Assembly: GCA_963779735.1 (NCBI GenBank)
Contig: CAVZZJ010000012.1
Coordinates: forward strand, 1 to 64,000
Source: Bog-473 sp963779735
Lineage (GTDB): Bacteria > Actinomycetota > Acidimicrobiia > Acidimicrobiales > RAAP-2
Length of the DNA: 64,000 nucleotides
Direction of reading: 5' to 3'
Below are positions 18,745-27,268 of this stretch, one piece after another; the first letter of the stretch is position 1; each line of letters starts with the position of its first letter. The notes beneath the pieces were generated by a model that was not told the DNA's origin, searched no databases, and saw only the letters and a program-made list of their open reading frames with translations. A program made the translations under genes and the position numbers.

Positions 18745-19908
18745 ATGCCGCGGGACGAGGTCCCGTGGTGCGTGACGGACGACCAGCACGCCTGGCGCAA
18801 CGTCCTTCGGGAGTTCTGCCGCGACGTCGTCGCCCCGGGCGCGGCGGCGCGGGACGAGACCCGAAGCTTCGATCCCGATCTCGTGCGGGCCATCGCCCGA
18901 CTCGGGGTCTTCGAGCTCATAGACGAAGACAGCGATCCACCATCCATTGACGTGACCAGCCTGTCGATCGCCGTCGAGGAGCTGGCCCGGGTCGACTCCT
19001 CCCTGGCGGTGACCGTGCACGTCCAGGCCATGAGCGCGGCCCTCTTCGCCCAGCTCGCTCCCCCGAGCCTGCGCCGCGAGCTCCTCCCGAGGATGACCAC
19101 CGGCGAGGAGTTCGTCGCCTTCGGGCTGACGGAGCCCAGCGGGGGCTCGGACGCCGGCAACATCGCCACGACGGCCGTGCGGGACGGCGACGAGTGGGTG
19201 ATTAACGGGGCCAAGCAGTTCATCACCAACTCCGGGACGCCCCTGACCAAGTACGTCATCCTGTTCACCGCCACGGGGGCGGCACAGAACGGGCGCCCTG
19301 CGGTCACCGCCTTCCTCGTTCCCACCGACGCCGCCGGCTTCACGGTCGGTGAGGCCTACCGCAAGCTGGGATGGCGGAGCTCGGACACCCACCCCCTGTT
19401 CTTCGACGACGTCCGGGTACCGAACTCAGCCCTCCTGGGCGAGGAGGGCCGCGGGTACCGGGCCGCCCTCGAGTTCCTCACCTGGTCGCGCATCCCCATC
19501 GCGGCCATGGCGGTAGGCCTGGCCCAGGGATGCCTCGACGAGTCCCTGGCGTTCGTCGACGGGAGGACGTCCTTCGGGCGTCCCCTCGGAGCGCACCAGG
19601 CGTTGGCCTTCTCCCTGGCGGACCTGGCCGCGATGGTGACGACGGCCCGCGCCGTCACCTACGACGCCGCGTGGCGCCACGACCACGGCCATGACTACGA
19701 GCACAGCTCCGCGGTCGGCAAGCTCGTGGCCACCGAGATCGCCATGCGGGCGGCAACGATCGCCACGCAGGTGCACGGCGGGTACGGCTTCATGGACGAC
19801 TCGCCCGTCACGAGGCACTTCCGCGACGCCAGGATCCTCACCATCGGCGAGGGATCGTCCGAGGTGCAGCGGATGCTGATCGCCCGCCAGCTCGGTCTGC
19901 CCATTTAG
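18745..19908 (+). CDS. Acyl-CoA dehydrogenase, short/branched-chain type
   Basis: A 387-residue acyl-CoA dehydrogenase of the short or branched-chain group. Seen: FGLTEPSGGSDAGNI, WVINGAKQFITNSG, HGGYGFMDDSPVTRHFRDARI and the catalytic Glu in GEGSSEVQRMLIARQLGL. It ends 35 nt before, and convergent with, the leucine-type lyase gene. In the comparable mycobacterial locus a FadE19 gene lies beside citE and maoC, so an isovaleryl-CoA dehydrogenase role is a fair inference here. That would supply the substrate of the carboxylase at 22.8-26.5 kb. Confidence 0.9.
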   Translation: MPRDEVPWCVTDDQHAWRNVLREFCRDVVAPGAAARDETRSFDPDLVRAIARLGVFELIDEDSDPPSIDVTSLSIAVEELARVDSSLAVTVHVQAMSAALFAQLAPPSLRRELLPRMTTGEEFVAFGLTEPSGGSDAGNIATTAVRDGDEWVINGAKQFITNSGTPLTKYVILFTATGAAQNGRPAVTAFLVPTDAAGFTVGEAYRKLGWRSSDTHPLFFDDVRVPNSALLGEEGRGYRAALEFLTWSRIPIAAMAVGLAQGCLDESLAFVDGRTSFGRPLGAHQALAFSLADLAAMVTTARAVTYDAAWRHDHGHDYEHSSAVGKLVATEIAMRAATIATQVHGGYGFMDDSPVTRHFRDARILTIGEGSSEVQRMLIARQLGLPI

Positions 19909-19943
19909 GGCTGCCCGACTTGCGGCTGCCGATGCCGCCCGAC

Positions 19944-20759
19944 TTAGCGCTCGCCCCGCTCGACGATGTGCTCGGCGTGCCGCAGGACCGGAGCGTCCAC
20001 CATCTTGCCTTCGAAGGAGAACACCCCCCGGACGCTGGAGGCGGCGGCGGCTTCCAGCACCCGGTGCGCCCAGGCCAGCTCGTCGTCGGTGGGACGGTAG
20101 GCCTCGCGCACCACGGGGACCTGGCTGGGGTGGATGCAGGCGGTGGCCACGAATCCGGACGCCGCGGCGTCGGTCGCCTCCCCGCGCAGGCCGTCGAGAT
20201 CGCCGATGTCGAGGTGGACGGCGTCGATCGCCGCCACCCCGTACGCCCCGGCCGACAGCAGGACCTGCGACCGGGCGTGGCGCGCCACGTCGCCGTAGGG
20301 GCCGTCGGGCCGCCGGCTCGATCTGCCGCCGAGCGCCGCCACGAGGTCCTCCGCCCCCCACATCATGGCCACCGTCGACGGGCACGCCGCGATGGCGGTG
20401 GCGGCGAGCACTCCGAGCGGTGTCTCGCACAGCGCCACGACCTGGCGGGGCGCCAGGCCCGCCACCTGGTCGGCGGATTCGGTCTTGGCCAGCATGACGA
20501 CGTCGTAGGGCGTGGTGGCCAGGGCGTCGAGATCCAACCCGTGATCCGGTGTGCCGACGGGGTTGACCCGCACGATGGTGAGGGACGGGTCGAGCTCCGA
20601 CTGCCCGAGGGCGTGGCGCGCCGCCGGCCGGTCGGATGGGGCGACGCCGTCTTCCAGATCGAGGATCACCACGTCGGCCGCCCGTGCGGCCTTGGCGTAG
20701 CGCTCGGGCCGGTCGGCCGGGCAGAACAGCAGGGCCGGGCCCGGCGGGCGCCAGCTCAC
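19944..20759 (-). CDS. citE: HpcH/HpaI-CitE family CoA-ester lyase
   Basis: A 271-residue TIM-barrel lyase of the CitE group. Motifs: LLFCPADRPERYAKA, VVILDLEDGVAPSDR, the Arg-bearing VRVNPVGTPD, and MMWGAEDLVAALGG with acidic metal ligands. Related mycobacterial Rv2498c is known to cleave 3-hydroxy-3-methylglutaryl-CoA and citramalyl-CoA, the last steps of leucine and itaconate dissimilation; the same role is inferred from the matching neighbours. The start is GTG 20759, inside a 35-bp tandem duplication that separates it from the maoC stop. Confidence 0.9.
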   Translation of the reverse strand: MSWRPPGPALLFCPADRPERYAKAARAADVVILDLEDGVAPSDRPAARHALGQSELDPSLTIVRVNPVGTPDHGLDLDALATTPYDVVMLAKTESADQVAGLAPRQVVALCETPLGVLAATAIAACPSTVAMMWGAEDLVAALGGRSSRRPDGPYGDVARHARSQVLLSAGAYGVAAIDAVHLDIGDLDGLRGEATDAAASGFVATACIHPSQVPVVREAYRPTDDELAWAHRVLEAAAASSVRGVFSFEGKMVDAPVLRHAEHIVERGER

Positions 20760-20815
20760 GCCGGGTCGGCCTCCGCCGGCGGGCGCCAGCTCACGCCGGG
20801 TCGGCCTCCGCCGGC
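20741..20815 (-). repeat. 35-bp tandem duplication across the maoC/citE junction
   Basis: 20741-20775 and 20776-20810 are identical, followed by five bases of a third copy. Each unit contains GTGA, a stop/start overlap. The maoC stop uses the TGA in one copy (20791-20793) and citE the GTG in the other (20757-20759), so a former 4-nt overlap became a 31-nt gap. Confidence 0.92.
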
Positions 20816-21330
20816 CGGCACTGCACCAGCGTGAGGCGCACGACGCCGGCGACGACGATCCCGTCCTGGTTCCTCCCCGTGTGCTCGAAGGTTACGATGC
20901 CCTCCCCCGGGCGGCTGGAAGAGGGTCGCTTCTCGAGGACGACGGTGTCGCCGTAGAGCGTGTCCCCGTGGTACATGGGGTGGGGGAACCGCACGTCGCG
21001 AAAGCCCAGGTTGGCGACGATGGTGCCGAGCGTGAGCTGGCTGACCGAGAGGCCGACGAGCGTCGAGAGGGTGAGCAGGCTGTTGATCAGCCGGTGGCCG
21101 AAGGGCTGCTGCGCGCTCCAGGCCTCGTCGAGGTGGAGCGGCTGGGTGTTCATGGTCAGCGTGGTGAAGAAGACGTTGTCCGCCTCGGTGAGGGTACGAC
21201 CGGGGCGGTGCACGTAGCGGGCGCCGAGATCGAGCTCCTCGAACCACAGCCCCCGTTGCTCGACGATGTGGCGCCCCGCCTCCTCGGTCACCCCCGGGTC
21301 GGCCCCGTCGACCCCCTGGGCGTCATCCAT
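20791..21330 (-). CDS. MaoC-like hot-dog hydratase (itaconyl/methylglutaconyl-CoA type)
   Basis: A 179-residue MaoC-domain protein. The hydratase motif region reads TMNTQPLHLDEA, where many family members have a GDxNPxH pattern; the His and the following Asp are kept, the usual catalytic Asp position is Asn. HPMYHGDTLYGD and FEHTGRNQDG are typical of the hot-dog fold. Its neighbours match the mycobacterial maoC (Rv2499c) next to citE, so hydration of methylglutaconyl-CoA or itaconyl-CoA is inferred. It reads leftward, 12 nt from scoB. Confidence 0.88.
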   Translation of the reverse strand: MDDAQGVDGADPGVTEEAGRHIVEQRGLWFEELDLGARYVHRPGRTLTEADNVFFTTLTMNTQPLHLDEAWSAQQPFGHRLINSLLTLSTLVGLSVSQLTLGTIVANLGFRDVRFPHPMYHGDTLYGDTVVLEKRPSSSRPGEGIVTFEHTGRNQDGIVVAGVVRLTLVQCRPAEADPA

Positions 21331-21342
21331 CGCCCTCCCTCC

Positions 21343-21978
21343 TCACAGGTCGACGTGCAGCGGGGCACCGGTGGCGGCGAGGACCTCGTCGGGGGTCACT
21401 CCCGGAGCCGTCTCCCGGAGGACGAGCCCCGCGTCTTCCACGTCAATGACCGCGAGGTCCGTGATGATGCGGTGCACGCACCGCTCGCCCGTGAGCGGGA
21501 GGGAGCAGCGCTCCACGATTTTGGGCGCCCCGTGGTTCGTGGTGTGCTCCATCATCACCAGCACCCGTTTCGCCCCGTGCACCAGGTCCATGGCGCCGCC
21601 CATGCCCTTGACCATCTTGAGGGGGACCATCCAGTTGGCCAGGTCCCCCTGGGCCGACACCTCCAGAGCGCCCAGGACCGCCACGTCAATGTGCCCGCCG
21701 CGGATCATGGCGAAGGAGGTGGCCGAATCGAAGTAGGACGCGCCGGGAAGGACCGTCACGGTCTCCTTGCCGGCGTTGATCAGGTCGGGGTCGATGTCCT
21801 CTTCGTCGGGATAGGGGCCGACTCCCAGGATGCCGTTCTCCGAGTGCAAGAAGAGCGAGACACCGTCGGGGACGAAGTTGGGCACGAGCGTGGGCAGCCC
21901 GATGCCCAGGTTCACGTAGAGACCGTCGCTCAACTCCTCGGCCACCCTTTTGGCCAGCTCGTCATGGGTGCGGGCCAT
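21343..21978 (-). CDS. scoB: 3-oxoacid CoA-transferase subunit B
   Basis: A 211-residue beta subunit of succinyl-CoA:3-oxoacid CoA-transferase, which activates acetoacetate. It shows YVNLGIGLPTLVPNFV and the catalytic Glu in LHSENGILGVGP, then GGHIDVAVLGALEV and NWMVPLKMVKGMGGAMDLV. ATG 21978 overlaps the scoA stop by one base (TGATG), so translation is probably coupled. Acetoacetate is an end product of leucine breakdown, which fits the locus. Confidence 0.94.
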   Translation of the reverse strand: MARTHDELAKRVAEELSDGLYVNLGIGLPTLVPNFVPDGVSLFLHSENGILGVGPYPDEEDIDPDLINAGKETVTVLPGASYFDSATSFAMIRGGHIDVAVLGALEVSAQGDLANWMVPLKMVKGMGGAMDLVHGAKRVLVMMEHTTNHGAPKIVERCSLPLTGERCVHRIITDLAVIDVEDAGLVLRETAPGVTPDEVLAATGAPLHVDL

Positions 21979-22823
21979 CAGCCCTTCCCCCCGGCTGCGG
22001 CGGGAGGGCGGGCCACCGTGCGCTTCTCTATCCGCTTCTCTCGGACGGAGGCGACGACCACCCGCTGCACGAAGATCCCCGGGGTGTGGACCATGGCCGG
22101 CTCGATCTCGCCCGGCTCCACCAGCTCCTCCACCTCGGCGACGGTGATCCGGCCCGCCGCCGCGCAGAGAGGATTGAAGTTCTGGGCCGACTTCTCGTAA
22201 ACGAGGTTCCCGTGTCGATCGCCCACTCTGGCGTGGACGAGGGCGAAGTCGCACCTGATGCCCCGCTCGAGCACGTACGGCGCGCCGTCGAAGGTGCGGA
22301 CCTCCTTGGGCTCCGACTCGATGGCCACCCCTCCCTGGCCGTCGTAGAGCTGCGGCAGGCCGCCCTGGGCCACCTGGGTCCCCACTCCGGCCCGGGTGTA
22401 GAACGCCGGGATTCCCGCACCCCCCGCCCGCAGCCGCTCGGCCAACGTGCCCTGGGGGACCAGCTCCACTTCGAGCTCGCCCGCGAGAAACTGCCGGGCG
22501 AACTCCTTGTTCTCACCCACGTAGGACGAGGTGGTGCGCGCCACCCGGTGGGCGGAGACGAGTATCCCCAGACCCCAGTCCTCGACCCCACAGTTGTTGC
22601 TCACCGTCTTGAGGTCGGTCACCCCCGAGTCGAGCAGGGCGGCGATGAGGGTCGACGGGATGCCGCAGAGGCCGAAACCTCCGACGGCCAGTGTCGACCC
22701 GCTGGCGACGTCGGCCACGGCTTCGGCCGCGCTCGCTACGAGCTTGTCCATCAGGGCCCCGTGGTCCGCGTCCGGAGGCTCATCACGCCACGTAGTATGC
22801 CTCTTCCCCGGCGATCGGGTCAT
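21978..22823 (-). CDS. scoA: 3-oxoacid CoA-transferase subunit A
   Basis: A 281-residue alpha subunit of the same CoA-transferase. The core begins MDKLVASAAEAVADV at Met25, then GGFGLCGIPSTLI, VSNNCGVEDWGLG, and FDGAPYVLERGIRCDFALVHA, with EPGEIEPAMVHTPGIFV near the end. ATG 22823 gives a 4-nt ATGA overlap with the biotin carboxylase stop and suggests coupling, but its ribosome binding site sits too close. ATG 22751 would fit the family N-terminus better (257 residues). Confidence 0.92.
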   Translation of the reverse strand: MTRSPGKRHTTWRDEPPDADHGALMDKLVASAAEAVADVASGSTLAVGGFGLCGIPSTLIAALLDSGVTDLKTVSNNCGVEDWGLGILVSAHRVARTTSSYVGENKEFARQFLAGELEVELVPQGTLAERLRAGGAGIPAFYTRAGVGTQVAQGGLPQLYDGQGGVAIESEPKEVRTFDGAPYVLERGIRCDFALVHARVGDRHGNLVYEKSAQNFNPLCAAAGRITVAEVEELVEPGEIEPAMVHTPGIFVQRVVVASVREKRIEKRTVARPPAAAGGKG

Positions 22824-24847
22824 CCTTCCGCCGGCGACTCAATGCCCTCCCCCGTCGGCTCAGTTCCTTCCGCCGGCGGCTCAATCCGGGCGACCACCTC
22901 GTCGGCGGCTACCAGGTCACCCTCCCCGACCAGGAGGTCGACCGTGCCGTCGTGCGCGGCCACCAGCACGTGCTCCATCTTCATCGCCTCAATGACGACC
23001 AGCGCCTGACCGGCGTGCACCCGGTCGCCGCCGACCACCCGAAGCTGGATGACGGTTCCGGGCATCGGGCTGCGCACCTCGCCGTCGGTGGCGCCCACCG
23101 CTCGGGACCGCCGTGAGGCCACCAGCTCTCGAATGGCCCATGCGTCACCGTCCACGAAGATCCAGTAGGTGGCCGTCGCCTCCTCGGCGGCCGCCCAGAC
23201 GCGTTGGCTGGTCCCCTCCATGGTCACCAGCGCTCCGTCGATGAGCGGCTGCAGGCCGACGGAGACCGGCTCGCTCGACCCGACGGCGACCTCCGCCCCC
23301 TCGGGCGTACCGGTGATCGTGACGACCAGCGCCTCCCCGGCACCATCGGTGAGGGTGAAGGCCACGGGCCGGGGCCCACCCGGTCGCCAGCCGCTCGGGA
23401 CGTCCCACGGATCGACGACCGGACCCTGCGGCCACATCTCCCTCAGGCGGAGGAGGGCGTAGGCGGCGTACGCCACGACGGGCGGTTGCCGCTCCACGAG
23501 GCCGTCGCCCAGCCGTTCCACCAACCCCGTGTCCAGGCGCCCGTCCACGACGTCGTCGTGGCCGGCCAGTCGGCGAAGGAACGAGACGTTGGTGCCCACG
23601 CCGAGCACCACCGTCTCGGACAGCGCATGGCGCAGGCGGGCCAGAGCCGTCGCCCGGTCCGCACCCCAGGCGACCACCTTGGCCAGCAGCGGGTCGTAGC
23701 CGGTCCCGACCTCCATGCCCTCGGCGAGGCCGCTGTCGACGCGGATCCCCTCGCCGGTGGGCTCTCGGACCCTCAAGATCCGCCCCCCGGTCGGCAGGAA
23801 GCCGCGACGGGGATCCTCCGCGTAGATGCGTGCTTCAATGGCGTGGCCCACGCCCCGCCCCTCGAAGGGGCCGAACCCGAGGGGCTCGCCGGCCGCCACC
23901 CTCAGCTGGTGCTCGACCAGGTCGAGGCCGGTCACCATCTCCGTGACCGGATGCTCGACCTGCAACCGGGTGTTCATCTCCAAGAAGAAGAACTCGTCGG
24001 GGCGATCGGAGCCCACGATGAACTCCACCGTCCCCGCTCCGACATAGTCGACGCTGCGCGCCGCGGCGATGGCCGCCGAGCCGAGGCGCGCCCGGGTGGA
24101 CGAGCCGATGAGCGGCGAGGGGGTCTCCTCCACGACCTTCTGATGCCGCCGCTGCAGGCTGCACTCCCGCTCGCCCAGGTGCAGGGTCCTTCCGAACGAA
24201 TCGGCAAATATCTGCACCTCTATGTGGCGCGACGGCGAGACGAACCGCTCCACGAGCAACGCCTCGTCACCGAACATGGCCGATGCCTCCCGGCGGGCCC
24301 CGATCAGAGCCTCGACCATCTGCTCGGGGGCCTCCACCAGCCGCATCCCCTTGCCACCCCCGCCCGCCGACGGCTTGAGCACGACCGGGAACCCGATCTC
24401 ATCGGCCGCGGCCGCGAGGTCCAGGTCCGACATGCCTCGCTCGGCACGCCCGGGGACCGTCGGGACGCCCGCCGCGGCCACCGTCTCCTTGGCCCGGATC
24501 TTGTCCCCCATCAGCTCGATGGCGTGCGGGGACGGTCCCACGAACACCAGGCCCGCTGCCGCAGTGGCCCGGGCGAACTCGGCGTTCTCGGCCAGGAACC
24601 CGTAGCCCGGATGCACCGCCTCGGCTCCGGCGGACCGCGCTGCGGCGAGGATCCGCTCCGCCTGCATGTAGCTCTCCCCGGGCGCCGCCGGGCCGATCCG
24701 GACGGCGACGTCGGCCTCCGTCACATGGCGCGAGCCGGCGTCGGCATCGCTGTAGACGGCGACGGAACGGATGCCGAGGCGCCGCAGCGTGCCCATGATG
24801 CGGACGGCGATCTCGCCGCGGTTGGCCACCAGCACGGTGGTGAACAT
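22820..24847 (-). CDS. accA1: Biotin carboxylase/BCCP subunit of methylcrotonyl-CoA-type carboxylase
   Basis: A 675-residue alpha subunit of an acyl-CoA carboxylase. The biotin carboxylase part starts TTVLVANRGEIAVRIM, with the ATP-grasp Gly-rich loop KPSAGGGGKGMRLV, RHIEVQIFAD and FLEMNTRLQVEHPVTEM. The C-terminal carrier domain has the biotinylation site EAMKME near residue 621. A tail repeats PAEG and TGEG. ATG 24847 lies 5 nt after the carboxyltransferase stop. Next to accD1-, sco-, maoC- and citE-like genes, methylcrotonyl-CoA is the likely substrate. Confidence 0.93.
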   Translation of the reverse strand: MFTTVLVANRGEIAVRIMGTLRRLGIRSVAVYSDADAGSRHVTEADVAVRIGPAAPGESYMQAERILAAARSAGAEAVHPGYGFLAENAEFARATAAAGLVFVGPSPHAIELMGDKIRAKETVAAAGVPTVPGRAERGMSDLDLAAAADEIGFPVVLKPSAGGGGKGMRLVEAPEQMVEALIGARREASAMFGDEALLVERFVSPSRHIEVQIFADSFGRTLHLGERECSLQRRHQKVVEETPSPLIGSSTRARLGSAAIAAARSVDYVGAGTVEFIVGSDRPDEFFFLEMNTRLQVEHPVTEMVTGLDLVEHQLRVAAGEPLGFGPFEGRGVGHAIEARIYAEDPRRGFLPTGGRILRVREPTGEGIRVDSGLAEGMEVGTGYDPLLAKVVAWGADRATALARLRHALSETVVLGVGTNVSFLRRLAGHDDVVDGRLDTGLVERLGDGLVERQPPVVAYAAYALLRLREMWPQGPVVDPWDVPSGWRPGGPRPVAFTLTDGAGEALVVTITGTPEGAEVAVGSSEPVSVGLQPLIDGALVTMEGTSQRVWAAAEEATATYWIFVDGDAWAIRELVASRRSRAVGATDGEVRSPMPGTVIQLRVVGGDRVHAGQALVVIEAMKMEHVLVAAHDGTVDLLVGEGDLVAADEVVARIEPPAEGTEPTGEGIESPAEG

Positions 24848-24852
24848 CGCCC

Positions 24853-26457
24853 TCACATCCGGAAGACGCCATAGGAGATCGGTTCGAGTGGCGCGTTGGC
24901 ACACGCCGACAGCGCCAACCCGAGCAGCGTCCGGGTGTCGAGTGGGTCGATCACACCGTCGTCCCACAGGCGCGCCGTCGCGTAGTAGGGATCTCCCTCC
25001 TCCTCTATCCGTGCCCGGATGGGGGCCCGGAACGCCTCCTCGTCCTCCACGCTCCACGAGCCCCCCGCCCCCTCTATCCTGCTCCGGCGCACCGTGGCCA
25101 GCACCGCCGCCGCCTCGTCGCCCCCCATCACCGAGATACGGCCCCCGGGCCACATCCACAAGAAACGCGGCGAGAAGGCGCGGCCGCACATGGAGTAGTT
25201 CCCCGCGCCGAAGGAGCCGCCGATGATGACGGTCAGCTTGGGGACACGGGCACATGAGACCGCGTGGACCATCTTGGCCCCGTGCTTGGCGATGCCCCCC
25301 GCCTCGTACTGGCGACCCACCATGAACCCGGTGATGTTCTGCAGGAAGACCAGCGGCACCTTGCGCTGGTCGCACAGCTCGATGAAGTGCGCGCCCTTGA
25401 GGGCCGATTCGGAGAACAGGACCCCGTTGTTGGCCACGACGCCCACCGGGTGCCCACAGATCCGCGCGAACCCGGTGACCAGGGTCGCCCCGTACTCCGC
25501 CTTGAACTCGCGAAACCTGCTCCCGTCGACGATCCGTGCGATCACCTCGCGCACGTCGTACGCGGTGCGCGTGTCGGCCGGCAGCACGCCGTAGAGCTCC
25601 GCCGGGTCGACCGCCGGCTCCTCGCTCGGCGCCACCTCCCATGGCCGGGCCGCCCGGGGGCCCAGGCTGGCGACGATGGAACGGACGATGGAGATCGCAT
25701 GCGTGTCGTCGTCGGCCAGGTGATCGGTGACGCCCGACGTGTGGGCGTGCATCAGGGCGCCGCCGAGCTCCTCGTCGGTGACCACCTCGCCGGTGGCCGC
25801 CTTCACGAGGGGCGGCCCGCCCAGGAAGATGGTCCCTTGGTTCCGGACGATCACCGCCTCGTCGGCCATGGCCGGAACGTAGGCACCACCCGCGGTGCAC
25901 GACCCGAGGACGGCGGCGATCTGGGCGATCCCCCGAGCGCTCATGGTGGCCTGGTTGAAGAAGATCCGGCCGAAGCTCTCGCGATCGGGGAAGATCTCGT
26001 CCTGCAGGGGCAGGTAGGCGCCGCCGGAGTCGACCAGGTAGACGCAGGGCAGCTGGTTCTGCACCGCCACCTCCTGGGCTCGCAGGTGCTTCTTGACCGT
26101 GATCGGGAAGTACGTGCCCCCTTTGACGGTGGCGTCGTTGGCCACGACGACGCACTCGCGACCGCTCACCCTTCCGATCCCGGTGATGATCCCGGCTCCC
26201 GGGGCCTCGTCCTCGTACATGCCGTAGGCGGCGAGCGGCGACAGCTCCAGGAAGGGGCTGCCGCGGTCGAGGAGGGCGTCCACCCGGTCCCGCGGCAGCA
26301 GCTTGCCGCGTTCCACGTGGCGGACGCGGGCCGCCTCCGGGCCGTGGGCGGACGACGCCAACCGGGCGCGCAGCTGGTCGACGGCGGCACGCTGGACGGC
26401 GACGTTCCGTCGGAAGGAGTCGCTGTGGCAGTCGACAACGCTGCGCAACTGCTCCAC
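24853..26457 (-). CDS. accD1: Carboxyltransferase subunit of methylcrotonyl-CoA-type carboxylase
   Basis: A 534-residue beta subunit that moves the carboxyl group from biotin to an acyl-CoA. Seen: VYLVDSGGAYLPLQDEIFPD, GSCTAGGAYVPAMADEAVIV, the IFLGGPPLVKAATGE typical of methylcrotonyl-CoA carboxylase, and GGSFGAGNYSMCGRAFSPRF. Length matches MccB/AccD1. Start GTG 26457 has GGAAAGG 8 nt upstream; directly beyond lies a 13-bp inverted repeat likely bound by the divergent TetR protein. It is the first gene of a leftward six-gene operon. Confidence 0.94.
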   Translation of the reverse strand: MEQLRSVVDCHSDSFRRNVAVQRAAVDQLRARLASSAHGPEAARVRHVERGKLLPRDRVDALLDRGSPFLELSPLAAYGMYEDEAPGAGIITGIGRVSGRECVVVANDATVKGGTYFPITVKKHLRAQEVAVQNQLPCVYLVDSGGAYLPLQDEIFPDRESFGRIFFNQATMSARGIAQIAAVLGSCTAGGAYVPAMADEAVIVRNQGTIFLGGPPLVKAATGEVVTDEELGGALMHAHTSGVTDHLADDDTHAISIVRSIVASLGPRAARPWEVAPSEEPAVDPAELYGVLPADTRTAYDVREVIARIVDGSRFREFKAEYGATLVTGFARICGHPVGVVANNGVLFSESALKGAHFIELCDQRKVPLVFLQNITGFMVGRQYEAGGIAKHGAKMVHAVSCARVPKLTVIIGGSFGAGNYSMCGRAFSPRFLWMWPGGRISVMGGDEAAAVLATVRRSRIEGAGGSWSVEDEEAFRAPIRARIEEEGDPYYATARLWDDGVIDPLDTRTLLGLALSACANAPLEPISYGVFRM

Positions 26458-26471
26458 GAAGTCAGCCTTTC

Positions 26472-26505
26472 CGTATCTCAGTTAATGCTCCCTAACTGAG
26501 ATACG
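26472..26505. promoter_or_regulatory. Perfect 13-bp inverted repeat, probable TetR operator
   Basis: CGTATCTCAGTTA (26472-26484) and TAACTGAGATACG (26493-26505) are exact inverse complements separated by 8 bp. The site ends next to the ribosome binding site of accD1 and overlaps a TACGCT -10-like box (26502-26507) for the plus strand. Position between a carboxylase operon and a divergent TetR gene makes it a likely shared operator. Confidence 0.75.
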
Positions 26506-26567
26506 CTAACATGTGGCCCGACGGCCGTCCACCCGATCCGGGCGTGCCCAACCGAGCGGAACAGAGC

Positions 26568-26609
26568 GCCATGAGAGAAACGCCATGAGAGAAGCGCCAT
26601 GAGAGAGCA
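26568..26609 (+). repeat. 14-bp triplication at the TetR start codon
   Basis: GCCATGAGAGAAAC, GCCATGAGAGAAGC and GCCATGAGAGAGCA follow each other directly and supply ATG codons at 26571, 26585 and 26599. As 14 is not a multiple of 3, each ATG is in a different frame and only the last opens the regulator gene. Confidence 0.9.
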
Positions 26610-27222
26610 GACCCAGCGCAGCCGGCGTAAGGCGGAGCGACGCCAGCAGCTTCTCGACGCCTCCGCCCGGCTCTTCGCCGATCGGGGCTTTCACTCGGTG
26701 TCGATTGAGGACCTGGGCGCCACGGTTGGCATCAGTGGACCGGCCGTCTATCGCCATTTTCCCAGCAAGGAGGCGATCTTGGCCGAGCTTCTGGTGGGGG
26801 CGAGCCAGCGGTTGCTCGACGGGGGCCTGGCCGAGGTGAGTGCCGGTCGCTCCGCCGAGGAGGCCCTGCGCCGCCTGGTCGCCTTCCACACCGACTTCGC
26901 CCTGGAGGACACCGGCCTGATCCGGGTGCAGGACCGTGACCTGGCCAGTCTTCCGGCACACGAGGCAGGGAGGGTTCGCCGGCTGCAGCGGGCGTACGTC
27001 GAGCTGTGGGTCATCGTGCTCAGGAGGTTGGATCCCTCCTCTCCGACGGGAGTGGCACGCACCAAGGCCCATGCCATCTTCGGGCTCCTCAACTCCACGC
27101 CCCACATCGCGACGAACCAGCCGGCGGACGGCACCCGCCTCGTCCTCGAGACGATGGCGATGGGGGCGCTCCTCGGCACGAGCGATCTCGTTCCCTCCGG
27201 GGGGTCGGCGCCGGGTTGGTAG
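26599..27222 (+). CDS. TetR-family regulator of the leucine locus (BkaR-like position)
   Basis: A 207-residue TetR regulator. The N-terminus is basic (QRSRRKAERRQQLL), followed by the helix-turn-helix SIEDLGATVGISGPAVYRHFPSKEAIL. The C-terminal half with AHAIFGLLNSTPHIA is typical of the group next to acyl-CoA genes. It is divergent from accD1, as is the mycobacterial TetR gene Rv2506 in its comparable locus, and a perfect inverted repeat lies between. Repression of the carboxylase operon until an acyl-CoA binds is inferred. The start is the third ATG of a 14-bp triplication. Confidence 0.92.
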   Translation: MREQTQRSRRKAERRQQLLDASARLFADRGFHSVSIEDLGATVGISGPAVYRHFPSKEAILAELLVGASQRLLDGGLAEVSAGRSAEEALRRLVAFHTDFALEDTGLIRVQDRDLASLPAHEAGRVRRLQRAYVELWVIVLRRLDPSSPTGVARTKAHAIFGLLNSTPHIATNQPADGTRLVLETMAMGALLGTSDLVPSGGSAPGW

Positions 27223-27268
27223 GCTCGGTCCCCGACGCCGCCGGACAACCACGGGAGGATTGCACGCA

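Noticed and set aside
24853..26155. Minus-strand upstream extension of the biotin carboxylase frame to 1111 residues
   Set aside because: The extra 436 codons overlap the carboxyltransferase gene in another frame; true N-terminus MFTTVLVANRGE starts at 24847.
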